Origin: Streptomyces nodosus
GTDB taxonomy: Bacteria; Actinomycetota; Actinomycetes; Streptomycetales; Streptomycetaceae
Assembly: GCF_008704995.1 (NCBI RefSeq)
Contig: NZ_CP023747.1
Coordinates: 1,762,501-1,826,500, forward strand
Direction: 5' to 3'
DNA length: 64,000 nucleotides
Shown: positions 16,141 through 25,002 of the stretch, piece by piece
How the letters are laid out: every line of letters begins with the position of its first letter
Numbering within the stretch: the stretch's first letter is position 1
Made by a program: the position numbers and the translations under genes
Notes under the pieces: generated by a model
Told to the model about the DNA's origin: nothing
Seen by the model: the letters and a program-made list of their open reading frames with translations, nothing else
The model's database searches: none

Positions 16141-16743
16141 CTAGGGCCGCAGCGCCCTCAGCAGCAGGTCCGCGAGATGGTCGGCGACCTGCTGGGGGCT
16201 GAGCGTGCCGTCGGGGCGGTACCAGGTCGACAGATGGTGCACCGAGCCGAAGTGGTAGTCGACGACCAGGTCGGCGGGGGTGGCGGTGGAGAACACCCCC
16301 GCCTCCTGGCCCTCCTCGATCAGGGCGCGGAACCGTTCGTGGTAGTGCCGCCGGGCGGCGCGTACCTGCTTGCTCTTCTCCGGGCCGAGATGGTGCATGG
16401 ACCGGAAGAAGATCATGGCATCGTCGAGGTTCTCGATCGTGGTGACGACGACGTCCGCGGCGGCGTCCCGCAGTCGCTTCTCCACCGGCTCGTCGGCGTC
16501 CGCGAAGGCGTCCAGACGTTCCTGCTGGACGCGCAGCACCCGCGCGTACACCTCGTGCAGCAGATCGTCCTTGGAGCCGAAGTAGTGGTACAGCGCCCCC
16601 TTGGTGACGCCGGCCGCCTCCACGATCTCCTGCACGGAGGTGCGGTCGTACCCCCGGTCGGCGAAGAGCCGGGTGGCGGCGGCCAGCAGCCGCTGCGGGA
16701 CGGGCGTACCGTCCCCGTCCGTCGTTCTGGGCACTGCCGCCAC
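16141..16743 (-). CDS. TetR-family regulator of the acyl-CoA locus
   Basis: The 200-residue regulator has a TetR helix-turn-helix in its first 60 residues (VQEIVEAAGVTKGALYHYF recognition region). The GTG at 16743 is preferred: it follows GAGGAAAG and gives a normal N-terminus. A longer frame to 16830 would add 29 low-complexity residues. It lies between the kinase/dehydrogenase pair and an SDR gene, both preceded by a shared CCGACCGGTCGG-type element, so it probably represses both in response to an acyl-CoA. I see no copy of the element directly in front of its own gene. Confidence 0.85.
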   Translation of the reverse strand: MAAVPRTTDGDGTPVPQRLLAAATRLFADRGYDRTSVQEIVEAAGVTKGALYHYFGSKDDLLHEVYARVLRVQQERLDAFADADEPVEKRLRDAAADVVVTTIENLDDAMIFFRSMHHLGPEKSKQVRAARRHYHERFRALIEEGQEAGVFSTATPADLVVDYHFGSVHHLSTWYRPDGTLSPQQVADHLADLLLRALRP

Positions 16744-16870
16744 CTGCCTTTCCTCGAGGTCCGCCGGCGATGAGGTCCACCGGCTCGTCCGCCGGCCGGG
16801 AACGCGTTCCCCGACGCAGGATCCTCCCACTCGCCGTCCCCGGCGGACCGGGCGGGCGCCGTGGGAGGGG

Positions 16871-17635
16871 TCACCGGCCGGCCTCCCAGCTGCGCTGGAT
16901 CTGGTTCATGGTCGTCAGCCAGCGGTCCGGCTCACCGGCGCGTGCCCGGTAGTACGCGGCGACCTCGGGGTGCGGCAGGATCAGGAACCGGTCCTCCTCG
17001 ATGCCCTTGAAGAGCGCGTCGGCGACGTCCTCGGGCTCGATCGCGGTCGGTACCAGCACCAGTTCGCCGGCGCTTCCGGAGGCGGTCAGCAGATCGGTGC
17101 GGACGCCCTGGGGGCAGATCGCATGGACCTTCAGCCCGCGGTGCCGGTAGGTCAGGGAGAGCCATTCGGCGAAGGCGTAGGCCCCGTGCTTGGTGACGCT
17201 GTAGGGGGCGGCGCCGATCATGGTGAGCAGTCCGGCGGCGGAGACGGTGGAGACGAAACGGCCCGCGCCGCGTTCCAGCCAGTCGGGCAGCAGGGCGCGG
17301 GCGGCGCGGACATGCGCCATCACATTCACGTCCCAGGTCCGCTCCCACACCTCCTCGTCGGCGGCCTCGGTGCCGGCGGAGCCGATGCCCGCGTTGGCGC
17401 AGTAGATGTCGACCGTGCCGCCGAGGGCGTCCCGCGCCTCGGTCACGGTCGTGGAGGCGTCGCCGGGGACGGGGATGCCGCCGATCTCGTCGGCCACGGC
17501 CCGGGCCCGGCCGGCGTCCAGGTCGTTGACGACGACCCGGGCTCCCTCGGCGGCGAAGCGGCGGGCCAGCGCCGCCCCGATGCCGCCTCCCGCTCCGGTG
17601 ACGACCACTCCGGCACCCTGCACGGCTTCCACCAT
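16871..17635 (-). CDS. SDR-family oxidoreductase
   Basis: A classical short-chain dehydrogenase with TGAGGGIG near residue 13, CANAG in place of the usual NNAG, and the Ser-Tyr-Lys triad visible in STVSAAG and YSVTK. The 254-residue form starts at the ATG with AAGGGGAC upstream; a second ATG at 17662 also has an acceptable ribosome site and adds nine residues. The C-terminal extension (AAYYRARAGEPDRWL) is typical of actinobacterial acyl-CoA-locus SDRs. It may oxidise a hydroxyacyl intermediate made by the neighbouring enzymes. Confidence 0.85.
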   Translation of the reverse strand: MVEAVQGAGVVVTGAGGGIGAALARRFAAEGARVVVNDLDAGRARAVADEIGGIPVPGDASTTVTEARDALGGTVDIYCANAGIGSAGTEAADEEVWERTWDVNVMAHVRAARALLPDWLERGAGRFVSTVSAAGLLTMIGAAPYSVTKHGAYAFAEWLSLTYRHRGLKVHAICPQGVRTDLLTASGSAGELVLVPTAIEPEDVADALFKGIEEDRFLILPHPEVAAYYRARAGEPDRWLTTMNQIQRSWEAGR

Positions 17636-17692
17636 CGGCCCTGTCCCCTTCGATGTCGGCATGACGCTTTCCCGGCTCCGCTGACACCGCAG

Positions 17693-17710
17693 ACTAACCG
17701 GTCGGTATGT
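17693..17710. promoter_or_regulatory. TetR operator half-match upstream of the SDR gene
   Basis: ACTAACCGGTCGGTATGT shares ACCGGTCGG and the outer AT with the palindrome at 13725-13742, but its left arm has diverged. It lies 58 bp before the SDR start at 17635, a normal operator position. Confidence 0.5.
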
Positions 17711-17878
17711 GGCGGGGGAAGGATCTGTCCGGCGTCCCGCACGGCCCCGACCGCCCCGCTCGCGGAGCACGCGCGCCCGCTTCTGCGGACGGACGTGTCA
17801 TGACGTATGGCCAACCTTCGCCATGAGCAGGACGATACGCCCACGGCGCACTCGTTCCCCGGGCGAAGGGGGCCCGTC

Positions 17879-19243
17879 ATGGCGGTACCGGCGATCAGCG
17901 TGAGTCCCTACTGGGAGCTGACCTTCGACGCGGACGGGGACGTGGACGGCCCCGAACGGGACCGGCTGCTCACGGAGGTGAGCCGACGAGGGGTACGGGA
18001 CCTGCTGCTCTTCGCCCATGGCTGGAACGACGACCGCTCCGGCGCGACCCTGCTCTACGACCGCTTCTTCGCGCCGGTCCCCTCGCTGGCCCCGGCGGCA
18101 CAACTGGGTTACGCGGGCGTGATCTGGCCGTCGATGATGTTCGCGGACGAGCCGATCCCCGACTTCCCCCCGTCACTCGCGGCCGGCGCCCCGGCGTCCC
18201 CACGGCTGGACGACAGCAGCCGGCAGGCCCTGCTCCGGGTGTTCCCGGACCGCGCGACCGTGCTGGACCGGATCGCCCGGCTGCTGGAACGGCAGCCGGA
18301 CGACGGCGCCTCGCTGGAGGAGTTCGGGCGGCTGGTGCGGGAGTTGGTGGAGGTGCCCGTGCGGGGGCCGCAGGCCCGGTGCACCGAGGACACCCGGGTG
18401 CCGGGTGCGGCGGCCACCGGCCCCGAGATGCTCCGCGGGGAGACGGCCCGGGTGTGCCGGGACTTCGCGGGGGCCCTGGAGCAGGTGGCGGGAAGGGGCA
18501 CGGAGGAGTTCTCGCTCACCCCGAAGGGACTGTGGGACGGGGCACGCGAACTGCTGCGGCAGGCCACGTACTACGCCATGAAACGGCGCGCGGGGGCCGT
18601 CGGGGAGCGGGGGCTGGGGCCGGTGCTCGGTCGGCTGGCGCAGGCCGCTCCCGGGGTGCGGGTGCATCTGGTGGGCCACAGCTTCGGCGCGCGGCTGGTG
18701 TCCTTCGCGCTGCGCGGGCTGCCGGACGGAGTGCGCACGGTGAAGTCCGTGACGCTGCTCCAGGGTGCCTTCTCGCACTACGCGTTCGCGGCCCGGCTGC
18801 CCCGGGACCCGGGTGCGGGCGGCGTTCTCGCCGGGCGGCAGCGGCGCGTCGACGGCCCCCTGGTGTGCTGCCACTCCCGTTTCGACTCGGCGCTCGGCAC
18901 GCTGTATCCGCTGGCGTCGAGGGTGGTGGGGGACGACCGGTCGGTGGCCGGGGAGCTTCCCGGCCGCGCGGAGGACGTGGGCGTCGGCCTCCTCCTGGGG
19001 CCGCGCTGGGGCGCGCTGGGGCACGACGGGGTGCAGGCGGTGGACGGCACCCGGGAGGTCACCCTCGCCGACGCGCTGAGCGCGGGGCTGCCGGCGTCGG
19101 GCTGTGTGAACGTCGACGCCTCCGCCGTGGTCCGCCGCGGCGGCCCGCCCGCCGGCGCCCACAGCGACATCCTCCACCGGGAGCTGGCACAGCTGGTGCT
19201 GACGGCGGGCCGGGTGGACCGGCCCGCCGCCGCGGGCGGTTGA
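17879..19243 (+). CDS. Alpha/beta hydrolase, serine-lipase type
   Basis: The 454-residue product has an early LLLFAHGWNDD oxyanion-hole segment (near 45) and a nucleophile elbow GHSFG in the C-terminal half (near 265). Between them is a helical region of about 200 residues unlike ordinary lipase lids. No signal peptide is evident. Similar Streptomyces proteins have been mis-labelled as serine/threonine protein kinases; nothing kinase-like is visible here. The ATG at 17879 follows GAAGGGGGC and is preferred over an upstream in-frame start at 17807. Its stop codon directly abuts the stop of the convergent penicillin acylase gene with no bases between. Confidence 0.75.
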   Translation: MAVPAISVSPYWELTFDADGDVDGPERDRLLTEVSRRGVRDLLLFAHGWNDDRSGATLLYDRFFAPVPSLAPAAQLGYAGVIWPSMMFADEPIPDFPPSLAAGAPASPRLDDSSRQALLRVFPDRATVLDRIARLLERQPDDGASLEEFGRLVRELVEVPVRGPQARCTEDTRVPGAAATGPEMLRGETARVCRDFAGALEQVAGRGTEEFSLTPKGLWDGARELLRQATYYAMKRRAGAVGERGLGPVLGRLAQAAPGVRVHLVGHSFGARLVSFALRGLPDGVRTVKSVTLLQGAFSHYAFAARLPRDPGAGGVLAGRQRRVDGPLVCCHSRFDSALGTLYPLASRVVGDDRSVAGELPGRAEDVGVGLLLGPRWGALGHDGVQAVDGTREVTLADALSAGLPASGCVNVDASAVVRRGGPPAGAHSDILHRELAQLVLTAGRVDRPAAAGG

Positions 19244-22024
19244 CTACCGGTGTGAGGTGTACTCCACCACCTGCTGGTACGTCGGCCGGTTCTGCCAGCC
19301 GATCTTGCCGTGCTTGATGCCTCCCAGGGTGCGCTGGACGATCGAGTCGGCGCACCACTGGTCACCCGCCGAGCACTGGTCGTCGCCGGGGTAGACCTGG
19401 GACGCGGTGGCGCCGGCGGCCTGCTTCAGCGTGCCGATCAGGATGTCCCGGCAGGAGGCGAGGTTCCCTCCGCCGCAGTAGGTCCGGGCCAGGGGGCCCT
19501 GCACCGGCTCACCCAGCACCGCCCGGATGTCCTTGTCGACATAGCTCCACCAGCCGTACTGGAAGGAGCTTCCGGCGTGCGATCCGGTCGGCCCGTGTCC
19601 GGCCGAGGGGGATTCGTCGACCGGGAGGTTCGCGGTGAACGCCGTGTACAGGTCGCCGCCCAGACCGGGTTGGAACTCTGCCTTCACCAGCAGCGGCCAC
19701 CAGGCGTCCAGGATGCGGATCGCGTCGGCGTCGGCGTACTTCTTCGAACCGGCCGAGGTCTCGGTGCGCCTGGCGCCCGCCGACACCCAGGCGGACAGCT
19801 TGCTCACCGCCGCCGCGGCCGTGGAGTCCGTGACCGGCGAGCTGGTGACGACCTTCAGCAGCTTCGGCAGCACGTCCTCGGCCCGCAGATCGGCGAGGGC
19901 CGCGTCCGCCATGGCCTTCACCAGCGCCGACCTGGTCACCCCGCCGGCCGTCACCAGTCTCTTCACCCGGTCCTCCAGCAGATCGCCGCGATGGACCGAA
20001 CCGTCGCCCCAGGACGCGGTGGTGTAGTCCTTGGCCTGCTTGTTGTTCCAGGAGATGTAGTAGTCCTGGTCGAGGGAGTTCGGGTGCTGGGAGGCCGGGG
20101 TGTAGTCGGCGGTATTGGTCGCCGGGTCCCAGTTCCTCCACTCGTACGCCGGCCGCGCCCACACCGGGAACTCGGCGTCGACGCCGCTCGCGCGCACCGG
20201 GTTGTCGCCGCTGTTGTAGTACGCGGTGTGCCGGGAGTCGGCGTAGAACCAGTTGAAGGTGAAGTTGATGTGCTGGGCCGCGCTCTGGAAGTCCTCGGGC
20301 CCCTTGACGTAGTCGGGGTCGTTCAGCATCTGGAAGCCGACGATCGAGTCGGCCTCGTGCAGATAGGACGAGCGCAGGGTGGTGTAGGCGACCTTGGTGC
20401 CGCCGACCGTGGCGCGGTACTCCACCGGCCCGTACGCGGTGCGCCAGGCCCGCATGGTGTAGGAGCCGGCCGCGGTGCCGTCGGCGACGCTCGGCGTCCA
20501 GGAGTTCTTCTGTTCGACCTTCTCCATCGCGGTGCAGGTGCCGTGGAGAAGGTAGTGGTGGTCGTCCTGGCACAGCTCGACCGCATAGGTGTCGATGATG
20601 TCCTGGCCGGAGGTGGTGGCGCTCCATGAGTAGTCCTGGCCGCGGCCCAGTTCGACATACATGCTCAGGCCCGCGAAGGAGGCGCCACGGGCGCTGATGC
20701 CGGGCCCCTGGATCTCCTGGAGCATCAGCAGCTGGGGCGCGAAGTAGCCGGTCTGCGGCCCGAAGACGGCGATCGGATGGCCGCTCGCGGTGTGCTTCCC
20801 GCTGACCACCAGGGCGTTGGACATGCCCCGCCGGGCCGAGCCGAGGGCCGTCGTCGCGGCCGTGGCGGAGGCGGCGGTGGCGGCGGAGGCGGTGGCGCTG
20901 CCGGTGCGGTCGTACACCAGTGGTTCCCGGGTGACCGAACCGGCGTCGGGCAGCGCGGCGCCCTTCGGGTCGTCGGGCCTGGACGCGTAGGGGAAGCTCT
21001 CGCCGTCGTGGACGGTGAGCACCGCCTCCGGGTCGTTGCGCTCCCGGAAGGACTCCCAGACCTCGGTGCCCTCCGCCACTCCGTACTTCGACTGGGCGGC
21101 GAGCAGGGAGACCGCGTTCTCGACCTCTCCGCCGCCGCCCGAGCCGAAGAGGGAGCCGACGACCGAGGCGAGCGCCACCAGGTCGGTGACCTTGAAGTGG
21201 TCGATGGTGCCGGCGTTGGTGATGGAGTCCTTGTGGCCGGTCAGGACGTACTCGCCGGGGAAGTAGCGGCCGCGGTCGGAGGCGTCGATATAGGCGTTGA
21301 TGCCGTCCAGATAGGCGTTCACATCGTCCAGGGCCTGCCGGCCCCGGTCACCCGCGCCGGCCGCGACATGGTCGATCTGGGCCTGGAGATCGGCCTCGGT
21401 GTAGGGCGCGTTGCGCCAGAACTCCTGCTCCAGGCCCTGGTTGGCGGCGGCTCCGCCCGCGAAGGGGGTGAGCCCGCCGCGTCCTACGTGCCGGAAGACG
21501 TCCATCAGCCACAGCCGGTCCTCGGCGGCGGCGTAACCGGCTCCGAACTCGGTTCCGTAGCGGGTGGTGCCGGTGATGTGCGGCACCCCCCTCTTCTTGT
21601 CCCGGACGATGGTCACATCGCCCCGGCCCGCGGGTTTCTCGGTGGAGGCCACCTGGCCGGAAGGGACCCCGAACGACGCGTCGTCGAAGAAGTTGTTGAT
21701 CTTCGCGTCGGTGAGCGCGGAGTACCCGCCGGCGAGGTCGGCGTAGGGGCCGAGCTGATCCTCGGCGTGGGCGGGCTGGGTGCCGAAGAGCTGGTTGAGG
21801 AGGATCTCGGCGAGGGTGGCGTTGCCGTTCTCGCCGGGCGGGAGGATGTCCGAACACCGGCCGCCGCAGTGGTCGTCGGGCGTGGCCGCCTGGGCGGTGC
21901 CCGCGGCCGTCGGGGACAGCAGACCGGCGACGAGCGCGCATATCGCCGCGGTCTTGAGGAACTTGGGGAATCTGCCGGGAGTTCTCAGTCTGTCGAGGGT
22001 GCTGCGTGGGGTGCGCCGTGGCAT
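19244..22024 (-). CDS. Secreted penicillin acylase family protein (Ntn hydrolase)
   Basis: A 926-residue precursor with a signal peptide (hydrophobic 24-42, AQA cleavage near 46) and a penicillin amidase domain. The autocatalytic nucleophile is Ser402 in GMSNALVVSG; Asn-containing oxyanion segments follow. It would be processed into an alpha chain, a spacer and a beta chain of about 525 residues. Just before Ser402 lies an Ala/Ser/Thr-rich stretch (375-396), probably the excised spacer. Related actinobacterial enzymes hydrolyse N-acyl-homoserine lactones, cyclic lipopeptides or penicillins; substrate is open. The ATG at 22024 has GGAGGAGC upstream; a longer open frame to 22228 is rejected. 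Confidence 0.9.
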   Translation of the reverse strand: MPRRTPRSTLDRLRTPGRFPKFLKTAAICALVAGLLSPTAAGTAQAATPDDHCGGRCSDILPPGENGNATLAEILLNQLFGTQPAHAEDQLGPYADLAGGYSALTDAKINNFFDDASFGVPSGQVASTEKPAGRGDVTIVRDKKRGVPHITGTTRYGTEFGAGYAAAEDRLWLMDVFRHVGRGGLTPFAGGAAANQGLEQEFWRNAPYTEADLQAQIDHVAAGAGDRGRQALDDVNAYLDGINAYIDASDRGRYFPGEYVLTGHKDSITNAGTIDHFKVTDLVALASVVGSLFGSGGGGEVENAVSLLAAQSKYGVAEGTEVWESFRERNDPEAVLTVHDGESFPYASRPDDPKGAALPDAGSVTREPLVYDRTGSATASAATAASATAATTALGSARRGMSNALVVSGKHTASGHPIAVFGPQTGYFAPQLLMLQEIQGPGISARGASFAGLSMYVELGRGQDYSWSATTSGQDIIDTYAVELCQDDHHYLLHGTCTAMEKVEQKNSWTPSVADGTAAGSYTMRAWRTAYGPVEYRATVGGTKVAYTTLRSSYLHEADSIVGFQMLNDPDYVKGPEDFQSAAQHINFTFNWFYADSRHTAYYNSGDNPVRASGVDAEFPVWARPAYEWRNWDPATNTADYTPASQHPNSLDQDYYISWNNKQAKDYTTASWGDGSVHRGDLLEDRVKRLVTAGGVTRSALVKAMADAALADLRAEDVLPKLLKVVTSSPVTDSTAAAAVSKLSAWVSAGARRTETSAGSKKYADADAIRILDAWWPLLVKAEFQPGLGGDLYTAFTANLPVDESPSAGHGPTGSHAGSSFQYGWWSYVDKDIRAVLGEPVQGPLARTYCGGGNLASCRDILIGTLKQAAGATASQVYPGDDQCSAGDQWCADSIVQRTLGGIKHGKIGWQNRPTYQQVVEYTSHR

Positions 22025-22339
22025 GGCTGCTCCTCCGGACGATGATGGGCGGGATGTTACCGCCGGTATTCCCCGGATTGAACATAAGCGTGAGTCAACT
22101 TCCGGGGGGCCGCCGGGGATTCCCGAGGGGCAGGCGGGGCCACTGCGCCGACGTGGGGCTCTCGACGGGCGACCGACGGCATGAAGGAGACGGCAAAGAA
22201 CCGTTCGGAGGTGACAAATGGAGGTCATCGGACAACGGATGGAGCCGAATCGCTTGTCGATACGTCTATTCGGCGAGGTCCCTACGACGACGCCGAAGTG
22301 ACCGCAGTACAGGTGCAGGTGTGACGGAGGTGCAGGGCG

Positions 22340-22942
22340 ATGGCCGGTTTCCGGAGTCTGGCGAGACAGGTGCGCGATCCCAGGTGCGATCTGGCGCTGC
22401 GCCGCTATTCACTGCGCAAGTGTCTGGAAAAGTTCGCCCCTTATGGGCACCGGGCGACCTGGGACCATCTGTGCTCCCGGGCCGGTTTCGGTCCCGAGGA
22501 CCGCTCCCCCGACCCGGCGCGGCTCGTGGCCGCACTGGACGAACTGGAGGAGGCCCGGTCCGTCTGGCTGGCGCACGAGGCCGTGTTCACTCAGCGCCGC
22601 AGGAGGGAGAAGCACGACGGGCTGCGCAGGCCGGGCAGTGTGGACGACTGGCGCCGGCTGACCTGGGGCGGGTTCGGGGTGGTCTGGTGCGACGACCCGC
22701 GCCTCCACCCCGACCAGCCGCTGGCGGAGGTGCTGCGCCGGCTCATCGCCGCGCTGGAGCGCGAGCCCGGCTCGGCCTGCCCGGTGTGCGCCGACGAGCG
22801 CCTGGTGTGGCGGTGCGACCTGGCCCACGCACCCTCCTCGGGCCCGGTCTGCACGGGCTGCGGCATCGTGGTGCCGACGCCGGCGCTGACCCCCGCGGCC
22901 CTGGCCGGGGCCCGGCGGGCGCGGATGCTGGTGTCCGCCTGA
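22340..22942 (+). CDS. Putative zinc-ribbon protein, unknown function
   Basis: The 200-residue protein is rich in Arg and Trp and has a possible C-terminal zinc ribbon: CPVC near 149-152 and CTGC near 174-177. The N-terminal part contains several Arg-rich helices (LALRRYSLRKCLEKF; FTQRRRREKHDG). This would fit a nucleic-acid-binding or adaptor protein, but I recognise no named family. The ATG is preceded by GGAGGTG. A hairpin follows the stop. Base composition matches its neighbours, so no sign of recent transfer. Confidence 0.7.
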   Translation: MAGFRSLARQVRDPRCDLALRRYSLRKCLEKFAPYGHRATWDHLCSRAGFGPEDRSPDPARLVAALDELEEARSVWLAHEAVFTQRRRREKHDGLRRPGSVDDWRRLTWGGFGVVWCDDPRLHPDQPLAEVLRRLIAALEREPGSACPVCADERLVWRCDLAHAPSSGPVCTGCGIVVPTPALTPAALAGARRARMLVSA

Positions 22943-22945
22943 CGA

Positions 22946-22963
22946 CCGGGCCCGGAGGCCCGG
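22946..22963 (+). terminator. Short GC hairpin after the zinc-ribbon gene
   Basis: CCGGGCC-CGGA-GGCCCGG, a 7-bp stem with a 4-base loop starting four bases after the stop codon at 22942. Confidence 0.45.
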
Positions 22964-23146
22964 GGCCCGGGGGTGCGCCGAGGCTGCCGCGCCCCCGTCG
23001 GCGGCGGTGCCCGCCACGGCCGCCGGGAGCGGCGGCGGGGCGCGGTGACCCGGCACGCCCGAGCCCGCGGGCCCGTCACCCGCCGACCCCGCGGCCGGAC
23101 GCACGGCGCTACGCGGGGCCGTACGACAGCCGCGCCTGCCACAGCA

Positions 23147-23668
23147 CTAGCAGCACCCCTCCGGTTTCCGCTCCTGCGTCCGGCCGCCGGAACCGTCCGC
23201 CGTCCGGTTGCTCCCCCGCTCCACCATCAGGCGCGAACCCGAGTGGCGTTCGCCGAAGACGTCGTCGGGGTTGGAGAGCACACAGGTCTCCAGGGAGAGA
23301 CAGCCGCAGCCGATGCAGTCCGTGAGATGGTCCCGGAGCCGGCTCAGCTGGGTGATGCGCTCGTCGAGTTCGGAGCGCCAGGCCTCGGAGAGCCGGGCCC
23401 AGTCCGCCCGGGTCGGGGTCCGTTCCTCGGGGAGTTCGGCGAGCGCCTCGCGGATCACGGCCAGTGGGATGCCGACCCGCTGCGCGGCGCGCACAAAGGC
23501 GACCCGGCGCAGTGCGTCACGCTGATAGCGGCGCTGGTTGCCCGAGGTGCGGCGGCTGCTGATCAGCCCCTTGGACTCGTAGAAGTGCAGGGCGGAGACG
23601 GCGGCTCCGCTGCGGGCGGACAGCTGACCGACGGAGAGCTCATGGATCGTCTCGGGGATCTGGGGCAC
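23147..23668 (-). CDS. soxR: Redox-sensing MerR-family activator SoxR
   Basis: The 173-residue protein has a MerR helix-turn-helix (LSVGQLSARSG, 11-21), a dimerisation helix, and the SoxR-specific [2Fe-2S] ligand set C-x2-C-x-C-x5-C at Cys118, 121, 123 and 129. In Streptomyces SoxR senses redox-active secondary metabolites and activates a few quinone reductase/ABC/monooxygenase genes elsewhere; there is no SoxS. I see no clear SoxR box in the 113 bp between it and the divergent MaoC gene, so that gene is probably not its target. The C-terminal tail is longer than in E. coli and ends in GCC. Confidence 0.93.
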   Translation of the reverse strand: MPQIPETIHELSVGQLSARSGAAVSALHFYESKGLISSRRTSGNQRRYQRDALRRVAFVRAAQRVGIPLAVIREALAELPEERTPTRADWARLSEAWRSELDERITQLSRLRDHLTDCIGCGCLSLETCVLSNPDDVFGERHSGSRLMVERGSNRTADGSGGRTQERKPEGCC

Positions 23669-23732
23669 CCCTCAGAGCCTACCCACCGCGTTCCGGCCGG
23701 GTCCGTTGACAGGGGACCCGGATCCGACCATG

Positions 23733-23748
23733 CTAAGCAGTCGCTTAG
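23733..23748. promoter_or_regulatory. TetR operator-like inverted repeat before the MaoC gene
   Basis: CTAAGC-AGTC-GCTTAG, perfect 6-bp arms with a 4-bp spacer, 34 bp before the MaoC ATG. A matching element with the same spacing (GTGAGC-GAGC-GCTTAG) lies in front of the convergently placed tetR gene. Confidence 0.65.
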
Positions 23749-23781
23749 AACGCTGGCTTCGTGATGCGAAAGGCCGGGACC

Positions 23782-24243
23782 ATGGCAGAGCCGAGGATCT
23801 TCACCTCCGTCGACGAGCTGAGGGCGGCGGTGGGCGAGCAGTTGGGGTACACCGACTGGGTGGAGATCGACCAGAAGCGGATCGATCTGTTCGCGGACGC
23901 CACCGGCGACCACCAGTGGATCCATGTGGACCCAGGGAAGGCGGCCTCGGGCCCCTTCGGCAGGACCGTCGCGCACGGCTATCTCACCCTGTCCTTGCTG
24001 CCGCTCTTCGGGCCGCAGCTGATCAAGGTCGAGAACGTGCGGATGGGCCTCAACTACGGGACGAACAAGGTGCGTTTCCCCGCGCCCGTCCCGGTGGGCT
24101 CCCGGCTGCGCGCCACCGCGGTGATCACCGGCGTCGAGGACGTGCCGGGCGGGGTGCAGCTGGCGGTCGCCTTCACCGTGGAGCGCGAGGGCGGCGACAA
24201 GCCGGTGTGTGTGGCCGAGTCGGTGGCGCGCTACTACCTCTGA
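23782..24243 (+). CDS. MaoC family (R)-specific enoyl-CoA hydratase-like protein
   Basis: The 153-residue hot-dog-fold protein contains the hydratase-2 motif with catalytic Asp and His (DATGDHQWIHVD near 42-53) and the RTVAHGYLTLSLLP segment that follows. It would hydrate enoyl-CoA in fatty acid or related catabolism. The ATG at 23782 gives the usual MAEPRIF start; the GTG at 23761 would add seven residues. An inverted repeat upstream matches one before the downstream convergent TetR gene, implying shared control. Confidence 0.87.
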   Translation: MAEPRIFTSVDELRAAVGEQLGYTDWVEIDQKRIDLFADATGDHQWIHVDPGKAASGPFGRTVAHGYLTLSLLPLFGPQLIKVENVRMGLNYGTNKVRFPAPVPVGSRLRATAVITGVEDVPGGVQLAVAFTVEREGGDKPVCVAESVARYYL

Positions 24244-24269
24244 GCGCCGGGGCGCCCTCGGGAGTCGGG

Positions 24270-24917
24270 TCAGCCGACAGCACCCGGGGCCTCGGTACGG
24301 GCCTCCACCATCCGCAGCACGAGGCCGGCGTAGAGCGCGCCCACCTCGTCCGGCGTACGGGGGCCTTCGGCCCTGAACCAGCGGGCCACATCGATGCACA
24401 GGGAGAGCACGGCGAGGGTGGTCCCGCGCACATCGGGCACATCGAACTCGCCCGCCGCCACCCCGTCCTCGATGATCCCGCGCACCTCGGCGTCGACCTG
24501 CCGGCGCAGTGCGACGATCTCAGCGCGCGACTCGGGACCGAGCGCGTCCAGCTCGTACTGCACGACCCGCGCCACGGTGTGCTGCCCGGCGTGCCAGCGG
24601 ACGAAGGAGGACACCGCGTCGGCGAGCCGCTCGGCGGCGGTGCCCTCGCCCCGGGCCGCCGTGCGCAGGACGTCGAGCGCCTTCTCGTGCCCGATCCTGC
24701 TGATGCGGTGGAGCAGCTCTTCCTTGGTCTTGTAGTGGATGTAGAGCGCGGCCGGGCTCATACCGGCGCGGCCCGCGATGTCGCGCGTCGTCGTGGCGTG
24801 GTAGCCGCGTTCGGCGAAGGCCTCCACGGCGGCGAGCAACAGCCGCCGGGCCGCCTCGGGGGTGACCTCCGCCCACGGCTGCGTTCCGCCGTCGGCCGTC
24901 TCCTCCGCCGTACTCAT
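24270..24917 (-). CDS. TetR-family regulator paired with the MaoC hydratase
   Basis: The 215-residue regulator has a standard N-terminal DNA-binding domain (TTRDIAGRAGMSPAALYIHY near 43-62) and a C-terminal ligand domain of the type found with fatty-acid genes. The ATG at 24917 has GGAAGGGGC upstream. A GCTTAG-type palindrome at 24962-24977 is 45 bp before its start, and a perfect copy lies before the MaoC gene, so autoregulation and control of the hydratase are likely. The ligand is probably an acyl-CoA. Confidence 0.85.
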   Translation of the reverse strand: MSTAEETADGGTQPWAEVTPEAARRLLLAAVEAFAERGYHATTTRDIAGRAGMSPAALYIHYKTKEELLHRISRIGHEKALDVLRTAARGEGTAAERLADAVSSFVRWHAGQHTVARVVQYELDALGPESRAEIVALRRQVDAEVRGIIEDGVAAGEFDVPDVRGTTLAVLSLCIDVARWFRAEGPRTPDEVGALYAGLVLRMVEARTEAPGAVG

Positions 24918-24961
24918 CGCTCGCCCCTTCCACCGCCAGGACGCACACCATACCTCCGACG

Positions 24962-24977
24962 GTGAGCGAGCGCTTAG
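24962..24977. promoter_or_regulatory. TetR operator-like inverted repeat before its own gene
   Basis: GTGAGC-GAGC-GCTTAG keeps one perfect arm and 4 of 6 bases of the other arm of the element at 23733-23748, with identical 4-bp spacing. Confidence 0.55.
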
Positions 24978-25002
24978 AGCGGCTTGGAGTGCCCGCTTCC
25001 CT

